A DNA stretch of 64,000 bases from an uncultured Planktomarina sp. (lineage in GTDB: Bacteria > Pseudomonadota > Alphaproteobacteria > Rhodobacterales > Rhodobacteraceae). This document shows positions 18,967 to 29,384 of this stretch, in pieces (the stretch's first letter is position 1; each line of letters starts with the position of its first letter). The stretch lies in assembly GCA_905181815.1 (NCBI GenBank), contig CAJIZA010000003.1:62001-126000 (forward strand). Reading direction: 5' to 3'. The translations under genes and the position numbers were made by a program. Under the pieces are notes generated by a model. The model made no database searches. It was not told the origin of the DNA and worked only from the letters and a program-made list of their open reading frames with translations.

Positions 18967-19890
18967 TCAGGTGCTGGAGGTAGTCCGCGTGGCCAAGATG
19001 CGCATCAAAGCGGCATCACGTTCTTGCTCCAATTGCGCAATGGATTTGCCCTGGGCCTCTGCCTCAACGCCTGCGATCAATACGGCCCGCAGCTCTGGGG
19101 TTAATTGCGGAGTGCCAAGCGTGCTCCAACGCCCCTCCTGACTATCGCCGAGATGCTCGAGATAGTGGGCCATGCCACCAGAGCCACCCCCCAGATGGTA
19201 GGTCATGTGCGCGCCCATAACTGCCCAGCGTAGTCCCGGCCCATTAACCAACGCAAGATCCACCGCTTCCACATCAGCGATGTCTTCAGCGACAATATGC
19301 ACCGCTTCGCGCCAGAGAGCAGAGGCCAGCCGATTGGCCAAATGACCCACCGCCTCACGCTTCATCCGCACGGGTACCCGGCCAATGCGGCGGTAAAGAT
19401 CTTCAGCGTGCGCCAAAGTCGTCTCCGCTGGGCAAAACAGCTCAACCAGGGGCACGAGATGAGGAGGGTTATAGGGGTGGGCATTCAGCAGACGCTCAGG
19501 CCTGTCCATCTGCGCGCTCAGACGCGACCAGGGCAGACCAGAAGCACTGGACGCGATCAGAGCATCGGCCTCGGCGTGTAGCTCAAAGCTGCGATAAAGA
19601 TCGTGCTTCACATCCAGGCGTTCGGGTGCATTCTCTTGCACGAAAAACGCACGTGACAACACCTCTGTAAGCTCAGAATGGACTGTCAAACGCCTGAGAC
19701 TATCCGCGCCAGCACCCAATTTCCGCAGTTGCGCTATGGGCGACTTGACCCGTTCTTCAAGTGCATCCCGCGCTTTGGGATCAGGATCCCAAGCCTGCAC
19801 ATGGAACCCATGATGCAGAAACAATGCTGCCCAGCTGACGCCAATCAACCCGGCTCCAAGAATTGCGACTGGACGCTCTGTATCCGGCAT
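18967..19890 (-). CDS. 3-hydroxyacyl-CoA dehydrogenase-type NAD-binding protein (carnitine dehydrogenase / lambda-crystallin-like)
   Basis: The Rossmann motif ILGAGLIGVSWAALFLHHG opens a 307-residue protein of the 3-hydroxyacyl-CoA dehydrogenase superfamily. LNAHPYNPPHLVPLVEL and VGHLANRLASALWREAVHIV match the branch that holds L-carnitine dehydrogenase and L-gulonate 3-dehydrogenase rather than true fatty-acid beta-oxidation enzymes. It follows the SDR gene by nine bases on the minus strand and is probably cotranscribed. It likely oxidises a 3-hydroxy acid; carnitine is one candidate, not proven. Confidence 0.8.
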   Translation of the reverse strand: MPDTERPVAILGAGLIGVSWAALFLHHGFHVQAWDPDPKARDALEERVKSPIAQLRKLGAGADSLRRLTVHSELTEVLSRAFFVQENAPERLDVKHDLYRSFELHAEADALIASSASGLPWSRLSAQMDRPERLLNAHPYNPPHLVPLVELFCPAETTLAHAEDLYRRIGRVPVRMKREAVGHLANRLASALWREAVHIVAEDIADVEAVDLALVNGPGLRWAVMGAHMTYHLGGGSGGMAHYLEHLGDSQEGRWSTLGTPQLTPELRAVLIAGVEAEAQGKSIAQLEQERDAALMRILATRTTSST

Positions 19891-19899
19891 CCGGACGGT

Positions 19900-20667
19900 T
19901 TACCGCGGCGCCATACGGATGGCGCCATCCAAACGGATGACTTCACCGTTCAACATTTGGTTATCGATGATATGTCCAACCAGATTGGCATATTCCACCC
20001 CCTGGCCCAAGCGCCGCGGGAAGGGTACCTGCGCGCCCAGCGCGTCTTGGATCTCTTGCGGCATACCGTCCATCATGGGGGTGGCGAAAATACCCGGCGC
20101 AATGGCGCATACACGAATGCCTTTGTCGGCCAAATCCCGCGCCATTGGCAGGGTCATGCCCACGATTCCACCCTTGGATGCTGAATAGGCAACCTGACCA
20201 ATTTGCCCATCATAGGCTGCCACCGAAGCTGTATTGATAATCACGCCCCGCGCGCCGTCGGGCCCGCATGGATCTGCAGCCGCCATTAAACAAGCGGCTT
20301 GAGATGCACAATTGAAACTGCCAATCAGATTAATTTGGATAGTTTTAGCAAATGTCACAGGATCATGTGCCGCGCCGCGTGATACGGTTTTAATTGCGGG
20401 GGCAATACCCGCACAATTGATCATGATGCGCGGCGTGCCTAAGGCTGCGACCACGGCCTCAAACCCTGCAGCGACGCTGACAGGATCGGCTACGTCAACA
20501 TATTGAAAAAGAACACCAAGTTCCTGTGACACGGCCTCACCAGCCTGAGTGTTAATATCAAAAACCACAACCCGCGCACCCATTTCTGAGAGCTTCCGCG
20601 CGGTGGCCGCACCTAAGCCAGAGGCACCACCGGATACAACGGCTACAGCAGAGTTTTCAAATATCAT
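19900..20667 (-). CDS. SDR-family 3-hydroxyacyl-CoA dehydrogenase-like protein
   Basis: It is a classical short-chain dehydrogenase of 255 residues, with the cofactor motif SGGASGLGAATARKL, the NCAG-type motif INCAGIAP, the catalytic Ser in IINTASVAAYDG and YSASKGG. The sequence resembles the HSD17B10 / 3-hydroxy-2-methylbutyryl-CoA dehydrogenase branch (FNCASQAACLM, FPRRLGQGVEYA). I prefer the ATG at 20667, which lies six bases after GGGGA; another ATG at 20673 is too close to that site. It is first in a two-gene minus-strand unit. Confidence 0.85.
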   Translation of the reverse strand: MIFENSAVAVVSGGASGLGAATARKLSEMGARVVVFDINTQAGEAVSQELGVLFQYVDVADPVSVAAGFEAVVAALGTPRIMINCAGIAPAIKTVSRGAAHDPVTFAKTIQINLIGSFNCASQAACLMAAADPCGPDGARGVIINTASVAAYDGQIGQVAYSASKGGIVGMTLPMARDLADKGIRVCAIAPGIFATPMMDGMPQEIQDALGAQVPFPRRLGQGVEYANLVGHIIDNQMLNGEVIRLDGAIRMAPR

Positions 20668-20801
20668 AAGCATTCCCCAAATGTGGCCGCAGGATCACGG
20701 CCAACCATGTCGTTAACGTATTGCAACCACTAGTGAGGTCAAACCGCATAATGCGTTTTGACAGTGGCGCGCCGCGCCTGTAGTGCAACGATCCAAGGCT
20801 G

Positions 20802-21446
20802 ATGCCCATGGCCACGCACAAGGAACGCCCTTTGAGCAGTACGAACGCCCCCCGCTATCAAGCTGAAAATGGCTACCTCACACAGACCACTAGAAAATCC
20901 TACATCAAGCGGGCTGTGGAGGCTAGGCTTTTGCCACCACACGCGCGGCGCATGGAACAGATCACCTCACTGCAAGCGTCACATGATCCCCAGATGCCTA
21001 TCCAGTTTTGGCAGCTTTTTTCCGTTTTGGGGCCAGAGCCCATTGTCGGGATTGTTGCTAATTTTTATCAACGCGTATTTGATGACGAGCCGTGGTTCAC
21101 ATCGGTTTTCGCTCGGGTCGGCAACCTCAATCACCATATTTCAACGCAGGCCAGCATGTGGCTCGATGTTATGGGCGGCGGAACCTATTATCACGGTGCA
21201 GAATTCAGGTTGAATTTCCATCACACCCACAATGCCCATAGTTTGATGAATGAAAAAGGTGCGCGTCGGTGGGTCACACTCATGGTCGATGCACTAGAGG
21301 CCTCCGAGCCGTTGATGGGCGATGATCCTCGGGTACGGACGAGCCTCAACACCTTTCTCGCGCATTTCTTTGCCAAATATGCGCAGGATTTTCAGTTCGA
21401 AAACCGTGAAACGTTTGGTCCGATTAACCCACCAGTCCTGCAATGA
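20802..21446 (+). CDS. Truncated (2/2) hemoglobin-like protein with N-terminal extension
   Basis: The C-terminal part (from about residue 60) resembles group II truncated globins. FWQLFSVLGPEPIVGIVANFYQRVF covers the A-B helices, MWLDVMGGGTYYHGAEFRLNFHHTH covers the E-F region with a candidate proximal His, and GARRWVTLMVDAL covers the G helix. Such proteins bind O2 or NO. The first 50 residues are basic and unlike a globin (RKSYIKRAVEARLLPPHARR). AAGGCTG precedes the ATG at 20802, but an internal ATG at 20952 would give a plain globin of 164 residues, so the start is uncertain. Confidence 0.72.
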   Translation: MPMATHKERPLSSTNAPRYQAENGYLTQTTRKSYIKRAVEARLLPPHARRMEQITSLQASHDPQMPIQFWQLFSVLGPEPIVGIVANFYQRVFDDEPWFTSVFARVGNLNHHISTQASMWLDVMGGGTYYHGAEFRLNFHHTHNAHSLMNEKGARRWVTLMVDALEASEPLMGDDPRVRTSLNTFLAHFFAKYAQDFQFENRETFGPINPPVLQ

Positions 21447-21534
21447 TCACACATGCCCACAGCCAGTTGCATTTAGATTCGGTCAAAATTTAACGACTCG
21501 GCGACAATATTAACCCGATCTTGCAAAGTATTAG

Positions 21535-22075
21535 GGGAAGAGACGGGCATAGGTGTGGCGCAAGTCATGCATCCGAACGGAACTTAAGCCAGCGCTATCT
21601 CGAGCCTAAAAAACGCGATGTGCAAGCTGGCGTAGGGTTGGCCCATGCGGGGGTGGCAAAACCCAGCTGTCTCAGGTTATCGGCAGGCCCAAAGCCTCAG
21701 ACCACAATTTAACCTGCTCCAAAACGGCTAGGGCTTTTGTGCTCAAAACCACCGTGCGACTGCGGCCACCTTTATTGATGGCAACAAAAAGCTCACCCTT
21801 TTGCAAATCAATGCAGGTCCATTTGGCCAGGCGCAGCTCGCTCTTTTGTACCCCGGTGAACAAGAGCAGTTTAACGAAGAAATGCAAGAATGGATGCTTA
21901 CTGCTCTTAGAGGCGCTCAGCAAACTTTTGATCTCCAAATGGGTTAAGAACCGCTGCATATAATCGCCTGTTGGCAATTTTTTGATGACCACAGCTTGAA
22001 ATGGATTTGTCGCTTTCTTTCGCATTCTAAGTCGACTGAAATCAAAGGTTGAGAAGGCGGCTCACAGGGTTCACC
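21535..22075 (-). pseudogene. Decayed tyrosine integrase (phage-type)
   Basis: An open stretch (21672-22025) carries VVIKKLPTGDYMQRFLT and LLLFTGVQKSELRLAKW, closely matching the other integrase at 30356-31317. Beyond it the homology continues through changed frames: QPYASLHIAFFRLE, then after a shift VRMHDLRHTYARL, which contains the catalytic R-H box. Stop codons interrupt the 5' side too (remnant LLN at about 22070). At least two frameshifts and several stops make it non-functional. It marks an old integration event between the globin gene and leuS. No intact att site could be found. Confidence 0.85.
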
Positions 22076-22207
22076 TTTTTTGTTTTGGGGATGATTTTTT
22101 AGCATGGATCCCTCGGAGCTCTGGAAACCCCAGACAAAGCAGCATATGACTAACGGCGGGCACTCAATCTGGGTTTGGCCCATGAATATATAGACAAGGC
22201 AGATCCC

Positions 22208-24766
22208 ATGAGCAGCTATTCCCCCGCCAAAATCGAAGCCAAATGGCAAGAGGCTTGGGCCAAAGGCGAGACCTTCAAGGCCGTGGCTACTGCCGATCGT
22301 CCAAAATACTATGTCCTGGAAATGTTTCCCTATCCGTCGGGCCGCATTCACATGGGCCATGTGCGCAATTACACCATGGGCGATGTGATCGCGCGCTACA
22401 AGCTGTCCACCGGACATAATGTGCTACATCCGATGGGCTGGGACGCCTTTGGCATGCCAGCCGAAAATGCCGCGATGGCTATAGGTGGGCATCCAAAAGA
22501 ATGGACCTACGACAACATCGCAACGATGCGCGCACAGATGAAGCCCTTGGGTCTGTCCATCGATTGGTCGCGCGAGTTTGCCACCTGTGACCCAGAATAT
22601 TACGGACAACAACAGGCGTTGTTTCTCGATATGCTTGCCAATAATTTGGTCTATCGCAAGAATGCGATGGTCAATTGGGATCCGGTCGATATGACGGTTC
22701 TAGCCAATGAGCAGGTGATTGATGGCAAAGGCTGGCGTTCCAATGCCGAAGTTGAACGCCGCGAGTTGACACAATGGTTCTTCAACATCTCATCCATGTC
22801 GGGCGAATTGCTCAGCGCCTTGGACGGACTGGAAAATTGGCCTGCCAAAGTCCGCTTGATGCAGGAAAATTGGATCGGCCAATCACGCGGGTTGGAAATG
22901 ACCTTCCCGCTGATCACACCGCAAGATGGTCATGAAGGCGTCACCGTTTACACCACCCGCCCCGATACATTGGTGGGCGCCTCGTTCATTGGCCTAGCTG
23001 CGAACCACCCGCTGACCCAAAATCTGGCGGCTCAACACCCTGCCTTGGCGGAGTTCTGCGCCGAATGTAAAAAAATGGACACCACAGAAGCGGCCATGGA
23101 AAAGGCTGAAAAGAGGGGCTTTGATACCGGAATCACCGTGCAAAACCCGCTTGGCGGCGCGCCATTGCCTGTTTGGGTCGCCAATTTTGTGATGATGGAT
23201 TACGGCACGGGCGCAATCTTCGCCTGCCCCGCCCATGACCAGCGCGACCTCGATTTCGCGCGGAAATACGGTCTGCCAGTGATTGATACCTTCTTTGCGC
23301 TCAACGATGACACACCCGTGACAGATGTGGCTTTTGTGCCGGCCAAAACTGAGACGGTTCGCTGGGTCAACCAACCTGCTGGCCTGCAAGAGGCCACGGG
23401 GCAAGAGGCGATTGACGCCACTATCGATTGGGCCGAAGCGCAGGGGCTTGGCATCGGCAAAACTCAATATCGTTTGCGCGATTGGGGATTGAGCCGACAG
23501 CGCTATTGGGGGTGTCCAATTCCAGTGGTGCATTGTGACAGCTGCGGCGTCGTGCCAGAGAAGAAGGAAAACCTACCAATCCGCTTGCCTGATGATGTGA
23601 CGTTTGACATTCCTGGGAACCCGCTGGACCGCCATCCCACCTGGCGCAACTGCGCCTGCCCAGCTTGCGGCAAGGAAGCTCACCGCGAGACCGATACAAT
23701 GGATACTTTCGTGGATTCCTCTTGGTACTATGCGCGCTTCACGGCCCCCAATGCCGCGACACCTACAGATATGGCGGAGGCCAGCTATTGGATGAACGTC
23801 GATCAATATATCGGCGGCGTGGAACATGCTATTTTGCACCTGCTCTATTCGCGTTTCTTTGCCCGCGCCATGCAGATTTGTGGCCATTTACCCCCTTCTA
23901 CGATTGAACCTTTTGACGCGCTGTTTACCCAGGGTATGGTCACCCATGCAATCTATAAATCAGAGGACAAAGATGGCCGCCCTGTCTATCACTACCCCGA
24001 AGAGGTGGCGCTACGGGATGGCAGGGCCTTCCTGCTTAATGGGGGCGCTGAGGTCATCATTGTGCCTTCAGCAAAGATGTCGAAATCAAAGAACAACGTT
24101 GTTGATCCAATTAGTATCATCAGCAGCTACGGAGCCGATACGGCGCGATGGTTTGTTCTGTCTGACAGCCCACCGGAACGCGATGTGGAATGGACCGCCT
24201 CTGGTGCGGAAGCAGCGTTTAAACATTTGAACCGCGTCTGGCAGCTCTGCGATAAAATCGCCAATATGGATAAAAATCAATCTGGCGAAGGGGACAAAGA
24301 TCTCCTGCGAGCGCTCCACAAAACCATTGCGGACGTCACTTCGGGGGTGGAAAGTTTTGGTTTCAATGCAGCGATTGCCAAGCTCTATGGCTTCACTGCA
24401 ACATTAGCCAAATCCAAGGCCGGATATGCTGCGCAGCATGAGGCGATCATGACCTTGGCGCAATTGATGGCTCCGATGACGCCACATTTGGCTGAGGACA
24501 TTTGGGCGCATCGAGACGGGCACGGGCTTATTGCCAATGCACCATGGCCGAAAGCAAATCCGGCGCTTTTAGTCGAAGATGAGGTGACACTGCCCATCCA
24601 AATCAACGGCAAGCGCCGCGATGAAATTACTGTGGCCAAAGAAATGAGCAAAGAAGAGCTGGAAGCTTTGGTATTGCAGAATAACGCTGTGATGAAAGCG
24701 CTTGATGGTGCTACACCTAAGAAGCTTATAATTGTACCCGGACGTATCGTAAATGTGGTTATCTAA
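22208..24766 (+). CDS. leuS: Leucyl-tRNA synthetase
   Basis: LeuRS charges tRNA-Leu. The 852 residues match bacterial LeuRS. The HIGH-type motif appears as [15 protein letters not shown] and the KMSKS motif as [13 protein letters not shown] near residue 624. The editing domain (CP1) contains [12 protein letters not shown] and [16 protein letters not shown] zinc-ribbon-like segment has [25 protein letters not shown]. The ATG at 22208 is preceded by GGCAGAT. It starts an operon with lptE (14-base overlap) and holA, a common alphaproteobacterial order. Confidence 0.98.
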   Translation: MSSYSPAKIEAKWQEAWAKGETFKAVATADRPKYYVLEMFPYPSGRIHMGHVRNYTMGDVIARYKLSTGHNVLHPMGWDAFGMPAENAAMAIGGHPKEWTYDNIATMRAQMKPLGLSIDWSREFATCDPEYYGQQQALFLDMLANNLVYRKNAMVNWDPVDMTVLANEQVIDGKGWRSNAEVERRELTQWFFNISSMSGELLSALDGLENWPAKVRLMQENWIGQSRGLEMTFPLITPQDGHEGVTVYTTRPDTLVGASFIGLAANHPLTQNLAAQHPALAEFCAECKKMDTTEAAMEKAEKRGFDTGITVQNPLGGAPLPVWVANFVMMDYGTGAIFACPAHDQRDLDFARKYGLPVIDTFFALNDDTPVTDVAFVPAKTETVRWVNQPAGLQEATGQEAIDATIDWAEAQGLGIGKTQYRLRDWGLSRQRYWGCPIPVVHCDSCGVVPEKKENLPIRLPDDVTFDIPGNPLDRHPTWRNCACPACGKEAHRETDTMDTFVDSSWYYARFTAPNAATPTDMAEASYWMNVDQYIGGVEHAILHLLYSRFFARAMQICGHLPPSTIEPFDALFTQGMVTHAIYKSEDKDGRPVYHYPEEVALRDGRAFLLNGGAEVIIVPSAKMSKSKNNVVDPISIISSYGADTARWFVLSDSPPERDVEWTASGAEAAFKHLNRVWQLCDKIANMDKNQSGEGDKDLLRALHKTIADVTSGVESFGFNAAIAKLYGFTATLAKSKAGYAAQHEAIMTLAQLMAPMTPHLAEDIWAHRDGHGLIANAPWPKANPALLVEDEVTLPIQINGKRRDEITVAKEMSKEELEALVLQNNAVMKALDGATPKKLIIVPGRIVNVVI

Positions 24767-25223
24767 CCGACGCGGATTTCTAAGTGCAGCTCTTGTCCTG
24801 GCGGGCTGTGGGCTCACACCGGTCATGGAGCCCGGTTTGCAACAGCTTTACAATCAGATACTGATCCAAGCGCCAGTCAATCGGGCAGAATATGAGCTGG
24901 TGCGGAACTTAGAAGCGCAGCTTGGAACCGCCAAGAGCGCGCGTTTTGCATTGCGTTATGAATTGAAAGTCACAGAGGACAATATCGTTGTATCCGCGGC
25001 CCAAGAGATCAGCCGCTATAGCCTAGTAGGCGAGCTGGAATATTCCTTGTTGGACAGCAATGGCTCCATCCTGACCCGCCAAACTGCAAAATCATTTACA
25101 GGTTACTCCGCCACAGGCACCACCGTCGCCACCCAGCAGGCTCAGAGAGACGCCTATGACCGCTTGATGGTCATTCTGGCAGAACAAGTCTCAAGGGCGC
25201 TTCTAACGCTGGACCTCCCATGA
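24753..25223 (+). CDS. lptE: LPS-assembly lipoprotein LptE
   Basis: LptE plugs the LptD barrel and helps insert lipopolysaccharide in the outer membrane. The 156 residues begin with a lipoprotein signal, [20 protein letters not shown], with the lipobox LAGC putting the lipidated Cys at residue 19. The body is of LptE/RlpB type, as expected between leuS and holA. It overlaps leuS by 14 bases and holA by four, which supports translational coupling. Sequence similarity in this family is low, so synteny carries much of the call. Confidence 0.88.
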   Translation: MWLSNRRGFLSAALVLAGCGLTPVMEPGLQQLYNQILIQAPVNRAEYELVRNLEAQLGTAKSARFALRYELKVTEDNIVVSAAQEISRYSLVGELEYSLLDSNGSILTRQTAKSFTGYSATGTTVATQQAQRDAYDRLMVILAEQVSRALLTLDLP

Positions 25224-26245
25224 AGCTCTCCGCCCGCGACGCATTGGCGATTTTTGCAAAGCCTAATCCCAAAAAGACTGGGGTATTGATCTATGGCGCC
25301 AATGCAATGCGCGTGGCACTGAAGCGACAGCAATTGATCAAGGGGTTGATTGGCCCACAGGGTGAAGAGGAAATGCGCCTCACCCGTCTGCAAGGCGGCG
25401 AGTTGCGACGCGACGGGGCCGCGCTGAATGATGCCATTAAAGCGGTCGGGTTTTTCCCCGGTCCGCGGGTAGTCCTCGTGGAAGACGCCAATGACAATTG
25501 CACCGATGCAATTCGGGCGGGATTGAATGATTGGCAGGCTGGTGATGCACAGATGGTTGTCATTGGCGGCGCTCTAAAGCCGACTTCAAAGATCCGCAAA
25601 GCTTTTGAGGCCCATCCCAATGCCTGGTCCATCGCCATTTTTGATGAACCACCCACCCGCGCCGAAGTGGAGGCCGCTTTGACAAAAGTAGGCATGGGCG
25701 AGGTCGACGCTGAGGCCAGCACGGCCATTACAGATCTTTCCAAGGCCATAGATCCCGGTGATTTCAATCAATTCTTAGAAAAATTATCTCTATATTGCAT
25801 GTCCCAAGCCGGACCCGTCACCCTAAAAGATGTCGAGGTCTGCGCGCCACAATCTACCGAAGCGGCGCTCGATGATGTCATTGGGTTGGTGGCGGATTTG
25901 AAAACTAATGAGATTGCCCCGGTGTTGCACCGCGTGATCGCTCAGGGCGGAACCGCCACCGGGCTTTGCATCGCCACCCTGCGCCATTTTCGTCTTCTTC
26001 ACGCCGCAGCCTCTGATCCAGCTGGCGCGTCACAAGGCGTGGCAAAGCTTCGGCCGCCAGTTTACGGGCCACGTCGAGATCGAATCCAACGGCAGGTCAA
26101 CGCTTGGCGCCGGGACCGGCTGGAACAGGTGATTTCGCTTTTGCTAGACACTGATTTGCAGCTACGATCCGCTGGCCAAACCGCGCCACAAATGGCACAG
26201 GTTGAGAGATGTTTTATCCGAATTTCAATGATGGGAAAAAGATAA
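25220..26245 (+). CDS. holA: DNA polymerase III delta subunit
   Basis: The delta subunit opens the beta clamp as part of the clamp loader. The 341 residues show the alphaproteobacterial HolA pattern: VLIYGANAMRVALKRQQLI near the start, VVLVEDANDNC, and the helical collar with VIAQGGTATGLCIATLRHFRLLH. It overlaps lptE by an ATGA. A GST-family gene starts directly after its stop, with no spacer. Confidence 0.92.
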   Translation: MKLSARDALAIFAKPNPKKTGVLIYGANAMRVALKRQQLIKGLIGPQGEEEMRLTRLQGGELRRDGAALNDAIKAVGFFPGPRVVLVEDANDNCTDAIRAGLNDWQAGDAQMVVIGGALKPTSKIRKAFEAHPNAWSIAIFDEPPTRAEVEAALTKVGMGEVDAEASTAITDLSKAIDPGDFNQFLEKLSLYCMSQAGPVTLKDVEVCAPQSTEAALDDVIGLVADLKTNEIAPVLHRVIAQGGTATGLCIATLRHFRLLHAAASDPAGASQGVAKLRPPVYGPRRDRIQRQVNAWRRDRLEQVISLLLDTDLQLRSAGQTAPQMAQVERCFIRISMMGKR

Positions 26246-26833
26246 ATGTACACGGTACTGGGATCGACCAAAAATCGAACTTTACGAGTGACTTGGACGC
26301 TTGAGGAATTGGGCTTTCCATATGAGCAGGTCAAAGGCGACCCCGGCTCAGCAGAGGTCAAGGCGCACAACCCCAGCGGTAAAGTGCCGGCCTTGGTGGT
26401 CGATGGAGAGGTTCTACCCGATAGCGTCGCGATCATGAGTTTTTTGTCTGACCGTCACAATGCCCTAACATTTCCGGCAGGATCTGTCGAACGTTTGCGT
26501 ATGGATGGGCATATTCATTTCTTGCTCGAAGAATTCGACAGCCTGCTCTGGGTAGCGGCGAAAAACTCTTTCGTCAATCCGCCCGAGCACCGTGCCAGCG
26601 AAGTGAAATCCGTATTGAAATGGGAATTTGAACGCAGTTTAAAACGGCTCGAAGATCGGCTTGAGGGCGAGTTTCTCATGGGAGAGCGTTTTACAATCTC
26701 TGACATTTTGGCAGTGCATTGCCTCAACTGGGCCTATACTGCGAAATTTCCAGATGCCACTCCTGTCTTAAAAGACTATGCCAAACGCTGCCGAGCGCGT
26801 CCGGCCTATGTAAGGGCTTTAGCGGAGATATAA
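26246..26833 (+). CDS. Glutathione S-transferase family protein
   Basis: The 195 residues form a short GST. The thioredoxin-like domain has YTVLGSTKNRTLRVTWTLEELG and HNPSGKVPALVVDGEVLPDSVAI, with SVAI contacting glutathione. The helical domain has GERFTISDILAVHCLNWA. The ATG follows the holA stop with no gap, so translation may be coupled. It converges with and overlaps the flavoprotein gene by 28 bases. Its substrate is unknown. Confidence 0.87.
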   Translation: MYTVLGSTKNRTLRVTWTLEELGFPYEQVKGDPGSAEVKAHNPSGKVPALVVDGEVLPDSVAIMSFLSDRHNALTFPAGSVERLRMDGHIHFLLEEFDSLLWVAAKNSFVNPPEHRASEVKSVLKWEFERSLKRLEDRLEGEFLMGERFTISDILAVHCLNWAYTAKFPDATPVLKDYAKRCRARPAYVRALAEI

Positions 26834-28029
26834 TCAGCGGCCGCGTGCCCAGCCCAACGGCCAGTCGCGAGGCAGGCGGTGATCAAATAACCGCCCGTCG
26901 GTGCGTCCCAATCCAGCATCTCACCGGCGCAAAATACGCCCGGAAAATCCCAGAGCATCAACTCAGGTGTCAACGCGTCCCACGATATGCCACCAGCTGT
27001 TGAGATGGCCTCATCCATGGGTCGTGGTCCCAACACTTGCAACGGCGCAGCTTTGATTGCAGCAACAAGCCCTTCGGCATCGCAAGGTATTGGGCGCGTC
27101 AGCTCAAACAGTAGGGCTCGTTTTGTGGCATCCAGCTTGACTGATTTCCGTAAAAAATTGCTCAGACTGTCCTTAGGCTTGCGATTTGAAATCATATCCC
27201 CAAGGATACGGGTCGAAAGCTGTGGGGCGAAATCAATCCGGGCCATAGGGGTCTGCCTCAACATCCGCCCCAGCGCATAGATTGCCCCACCTTCCACACC
27301 GTATTGCGTGATCACAAATTCACTACGGCTTTTTTGGCCCAAGACTGTTAGTTCGACATTCTTTACTGGCTGGCCAAAAAACGGTTGCATATGATCTGAC
27401 CAAGCGCGCTGCATTCCTACATTAGAGGCTTGGACAGGGATAATTGGCACGCCCGCCGCTGCGACAGGCGTATGCCAAGCGCCATCAGACCCTAAACGCG
27501 CCCAACTCGCGCCGCCAAGCGCAAGGATCAGCGCCTCAGCCGTCAAGGTGACCTTGCCCTTTGGTGTATCGAACAGATGCTGCGCATGTGTGGTCAGTGG
27601 ACCAATCCACCGGTGGTGGCGCAGCAATGTAACACCCAGCGCATCGAGCCGCACCAGCCATGCCCGCAGAAGGGGAGACGCTTTCATGCGTGTCGGAAAA
27701 ACCCGGCCCGTGCTGCCTGTGAAGACCTTCTGCCCAAGGCCTTCAGCAAAGCCGATGACCTCAGCCGGCCCAAACTCCGATAGAATGGGCTTCAAGGGTG
27801 CGATGGCGTCAAAATGCTGCAAAAAAGCGTCTGGGTCTTCTGCCTTGGTTAGGTTGAGACCAGATTTTCCAGCCATGAGAAATTTCCGTGCTGGGGAGGG
27901 CATCGCCTCCGCTACTGCCACACGTATCCCAGCCCGCGCTGCTTGCTCTGCCGCCATCAACCCCGCTGGGCCAGCGCCCACAACTAATACATCAAACAAA
28001 TCTTGAGACTGCGCTTGGGCGTGATCCAT
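26806..28029 (-). CDS. NAD(P)/FAD-dependent oxidoreductase, HI0933/BaiN-like flavoprotein
   Basis: The 407-residue protein starts with a dinucleotide motif, VLVVGAGPAGLMAAEQAARAG. Family markers are MAGKSGLNLTKAED, VFPTRMKASPLLRAW and, at the C-terminus, TAGGISWDALTPELM and GVFCAGEMLDWDAPTGGYLITACLATG. These fit the HI0933-like family, members of which act as flavin reductases or are uncharacterised. The role is not established. It stands alone with a 3' overlap with the GST gene. Confidence 0.87.
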   Translation of the reverse strand: MDHAQAQSQDLFDVLVVGAGPAGLMAAEQAARAGIRVAVAEAMPSPARKFLMAGKSGLNLTKAEDPDAFLQHFDAIAPLKPILSEFGPAEVIGFAEGLGQKVFTGSTGRVFPTRMKASPLLRAWLVRLDALGVTLLRHHRWIGPLTTHAQHLFDTPKGKVTLTAEALILALGGASWARLGSDGAWHTPVAAAGVPIIPVQASNVGMQRAWSDHMQPFFGQPVKNVELTVLGQKSRSEFVITQYGVEGGAIYALGRMLRQTPMARIDFAPQLSTRILGDMISNRKPKDSLSNFLRKSVKLDATKRALLFELTRPIPCDAEGLVAAIKAAPLQVLGPRPMDEAISTAGGISWDALTPELMLWDFPGVFCAGEMLDWDAPTGGYLITACLATGRWAGHAAADYISAKALT

Positions 28030-28176
28030 GTTAGGAGGATCCTTGAAAAATTGCCTGTGATTTCGTCATTTAATGTTCCGTGACCGCTGGTACCCCGTCG
28101 ATACCGCCGGCCCTTCTGGCACGCAATGAAGAAGTGACCAATGTCACATCAAACGCGCTGCAATCCAGCAGGTGCA

Positions 28177-28211
28177 ACAAAAAAGAGCGACGCCGAAGCG
28201 CCGCTCTTTCT
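28177..28211 (-). terminator. Terminator of the porin gene
   Basis: Read on the minus strand, AAAGAGCG and CGCTCTTT pair around an inner CGC/GCG stem with a TTCG loop and are followed by T residues. It lies about 20 bases after the porin stop. Confidence 0.85.
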
Positions 28212-28231
28212 TTAACCTAAATCGGTTTCGC

Positions 28232-29148
28232 TTAGAATGCGAAGTTCAGACCAACAGTTGTCAGGTCAGAAGCTGTACCGGCTTTGTCGTGCATTGCTGC
28301 GAAAGCAGATGCGCCGCCACCAAGTGCGTAATCAGCAATCACAGTTGTTGCGTCAGCTTCGTCGATTGCGAATGATGCAACCAGTGCGCCTGCAGTGTAT
28401 TTCACTGAGAAATCCCACTCGTCGCCATAGCTGTCGCTACCAGCAACTGTGCCTGGCTTGATTGATGTGTAAGATACAGTCAAAGCGTCCATTGCATATG
28501 AGAAGCCGAGTGTTGACTCGTCTTCGCCACCGGAAGCCAATGACTCGTCTTCAACAGAAGCCTTAACTGTCAAGCCATTGCCCATTGCGTAGGATGCTGC
28601 GACCTTAGAAGCGTCACCACCGTTGTCATCATTGTCTGTACCAGTCAATGTGAGTGCTACGCCACCAACGTTGCCACTGAGTTTGTAAGAGCTTGTGGAA
28701 GCACTTTCATCGGATGTCACTGCAACAGACCAACCAGCAATAGTACCAGACAGCTTGTACGTCTTGAGCACCTCGATCATCGTCAAACAGGTTGTCGATA
28801 CCAGCGTGGTCTACAGTCAATGTCCAACCGTTGTAGGAAACTGCAACGTCTGCGTCACCGATGTCTATTGCCTCGTGCTTCAAGCTTCATCGTCATCGTT
28901 ATAGTCGATTTTGTTACCAGCGCCCATGTCGAAGCCAACAGATACGGCCAAGCCGTTGTCTGATTCAGCGGAAGCTGTAACGTCAAAGTCATAATATGAC
29001 TCAAAGAACATGCCTGTGCGCGTTGCGTCACGATGCACCATTGTCATCGATAAGTGCGATACCCGGCTGTACCGGAGAAAGTTACGTCAGCTTGGGCAAC
29101 GCCAGCGGCGATAACCAAAGAAGTAGTTGTAAGGAGGATGCGTTTCAT
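28232..29148 (-). pseudogene. Major outer-membrane porin, N-terminal half frameshifted
   Basis: The frame opens with a signal peptide (MKRILLTTTSLVIAAGVAQA) and DVTFSGTAG, typical of Rhodobacterales trimeric porins. The expected sequence then continues only by changing frame about five times between 29060 and 28780: IALIDDNGA, then DATRTGMFFESYYDFDV through GFDMGAGNKIDYNDDDEA, then DIGDADVAVSYNGWTLTVDHAG. From 28786 to the end (28232) the frame is clean, with beta-strand repeats and the terminal Phe (GLNFAF) needed for barrel insertion. Either the gene is recently broken or this stretch has sequencing indels. A good terminator and promoter-side spacing remain. Confidence 0.85.
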
Positions 29149-29384
29149 GTTTTTCCCTCGAGTTGCTATCCAAAATAAAATACCAAGCCAAGGAGTACCT
29201 TGGTTGAGCATTGGTGCTTTTGTGACGTGGGAACCGCCCTTGGGTCAAGTGATCCACCCTGACACAGCGCACCGAAATGCCAACGTGATGCACAGATGTC
29301 ACACTGCATCGATGGTTTTCGGCCAATGACATCCTACGAGTTCCCGTTTAAACTCTAATTAATGTCGAAAAAAGGTTAAAAAAT

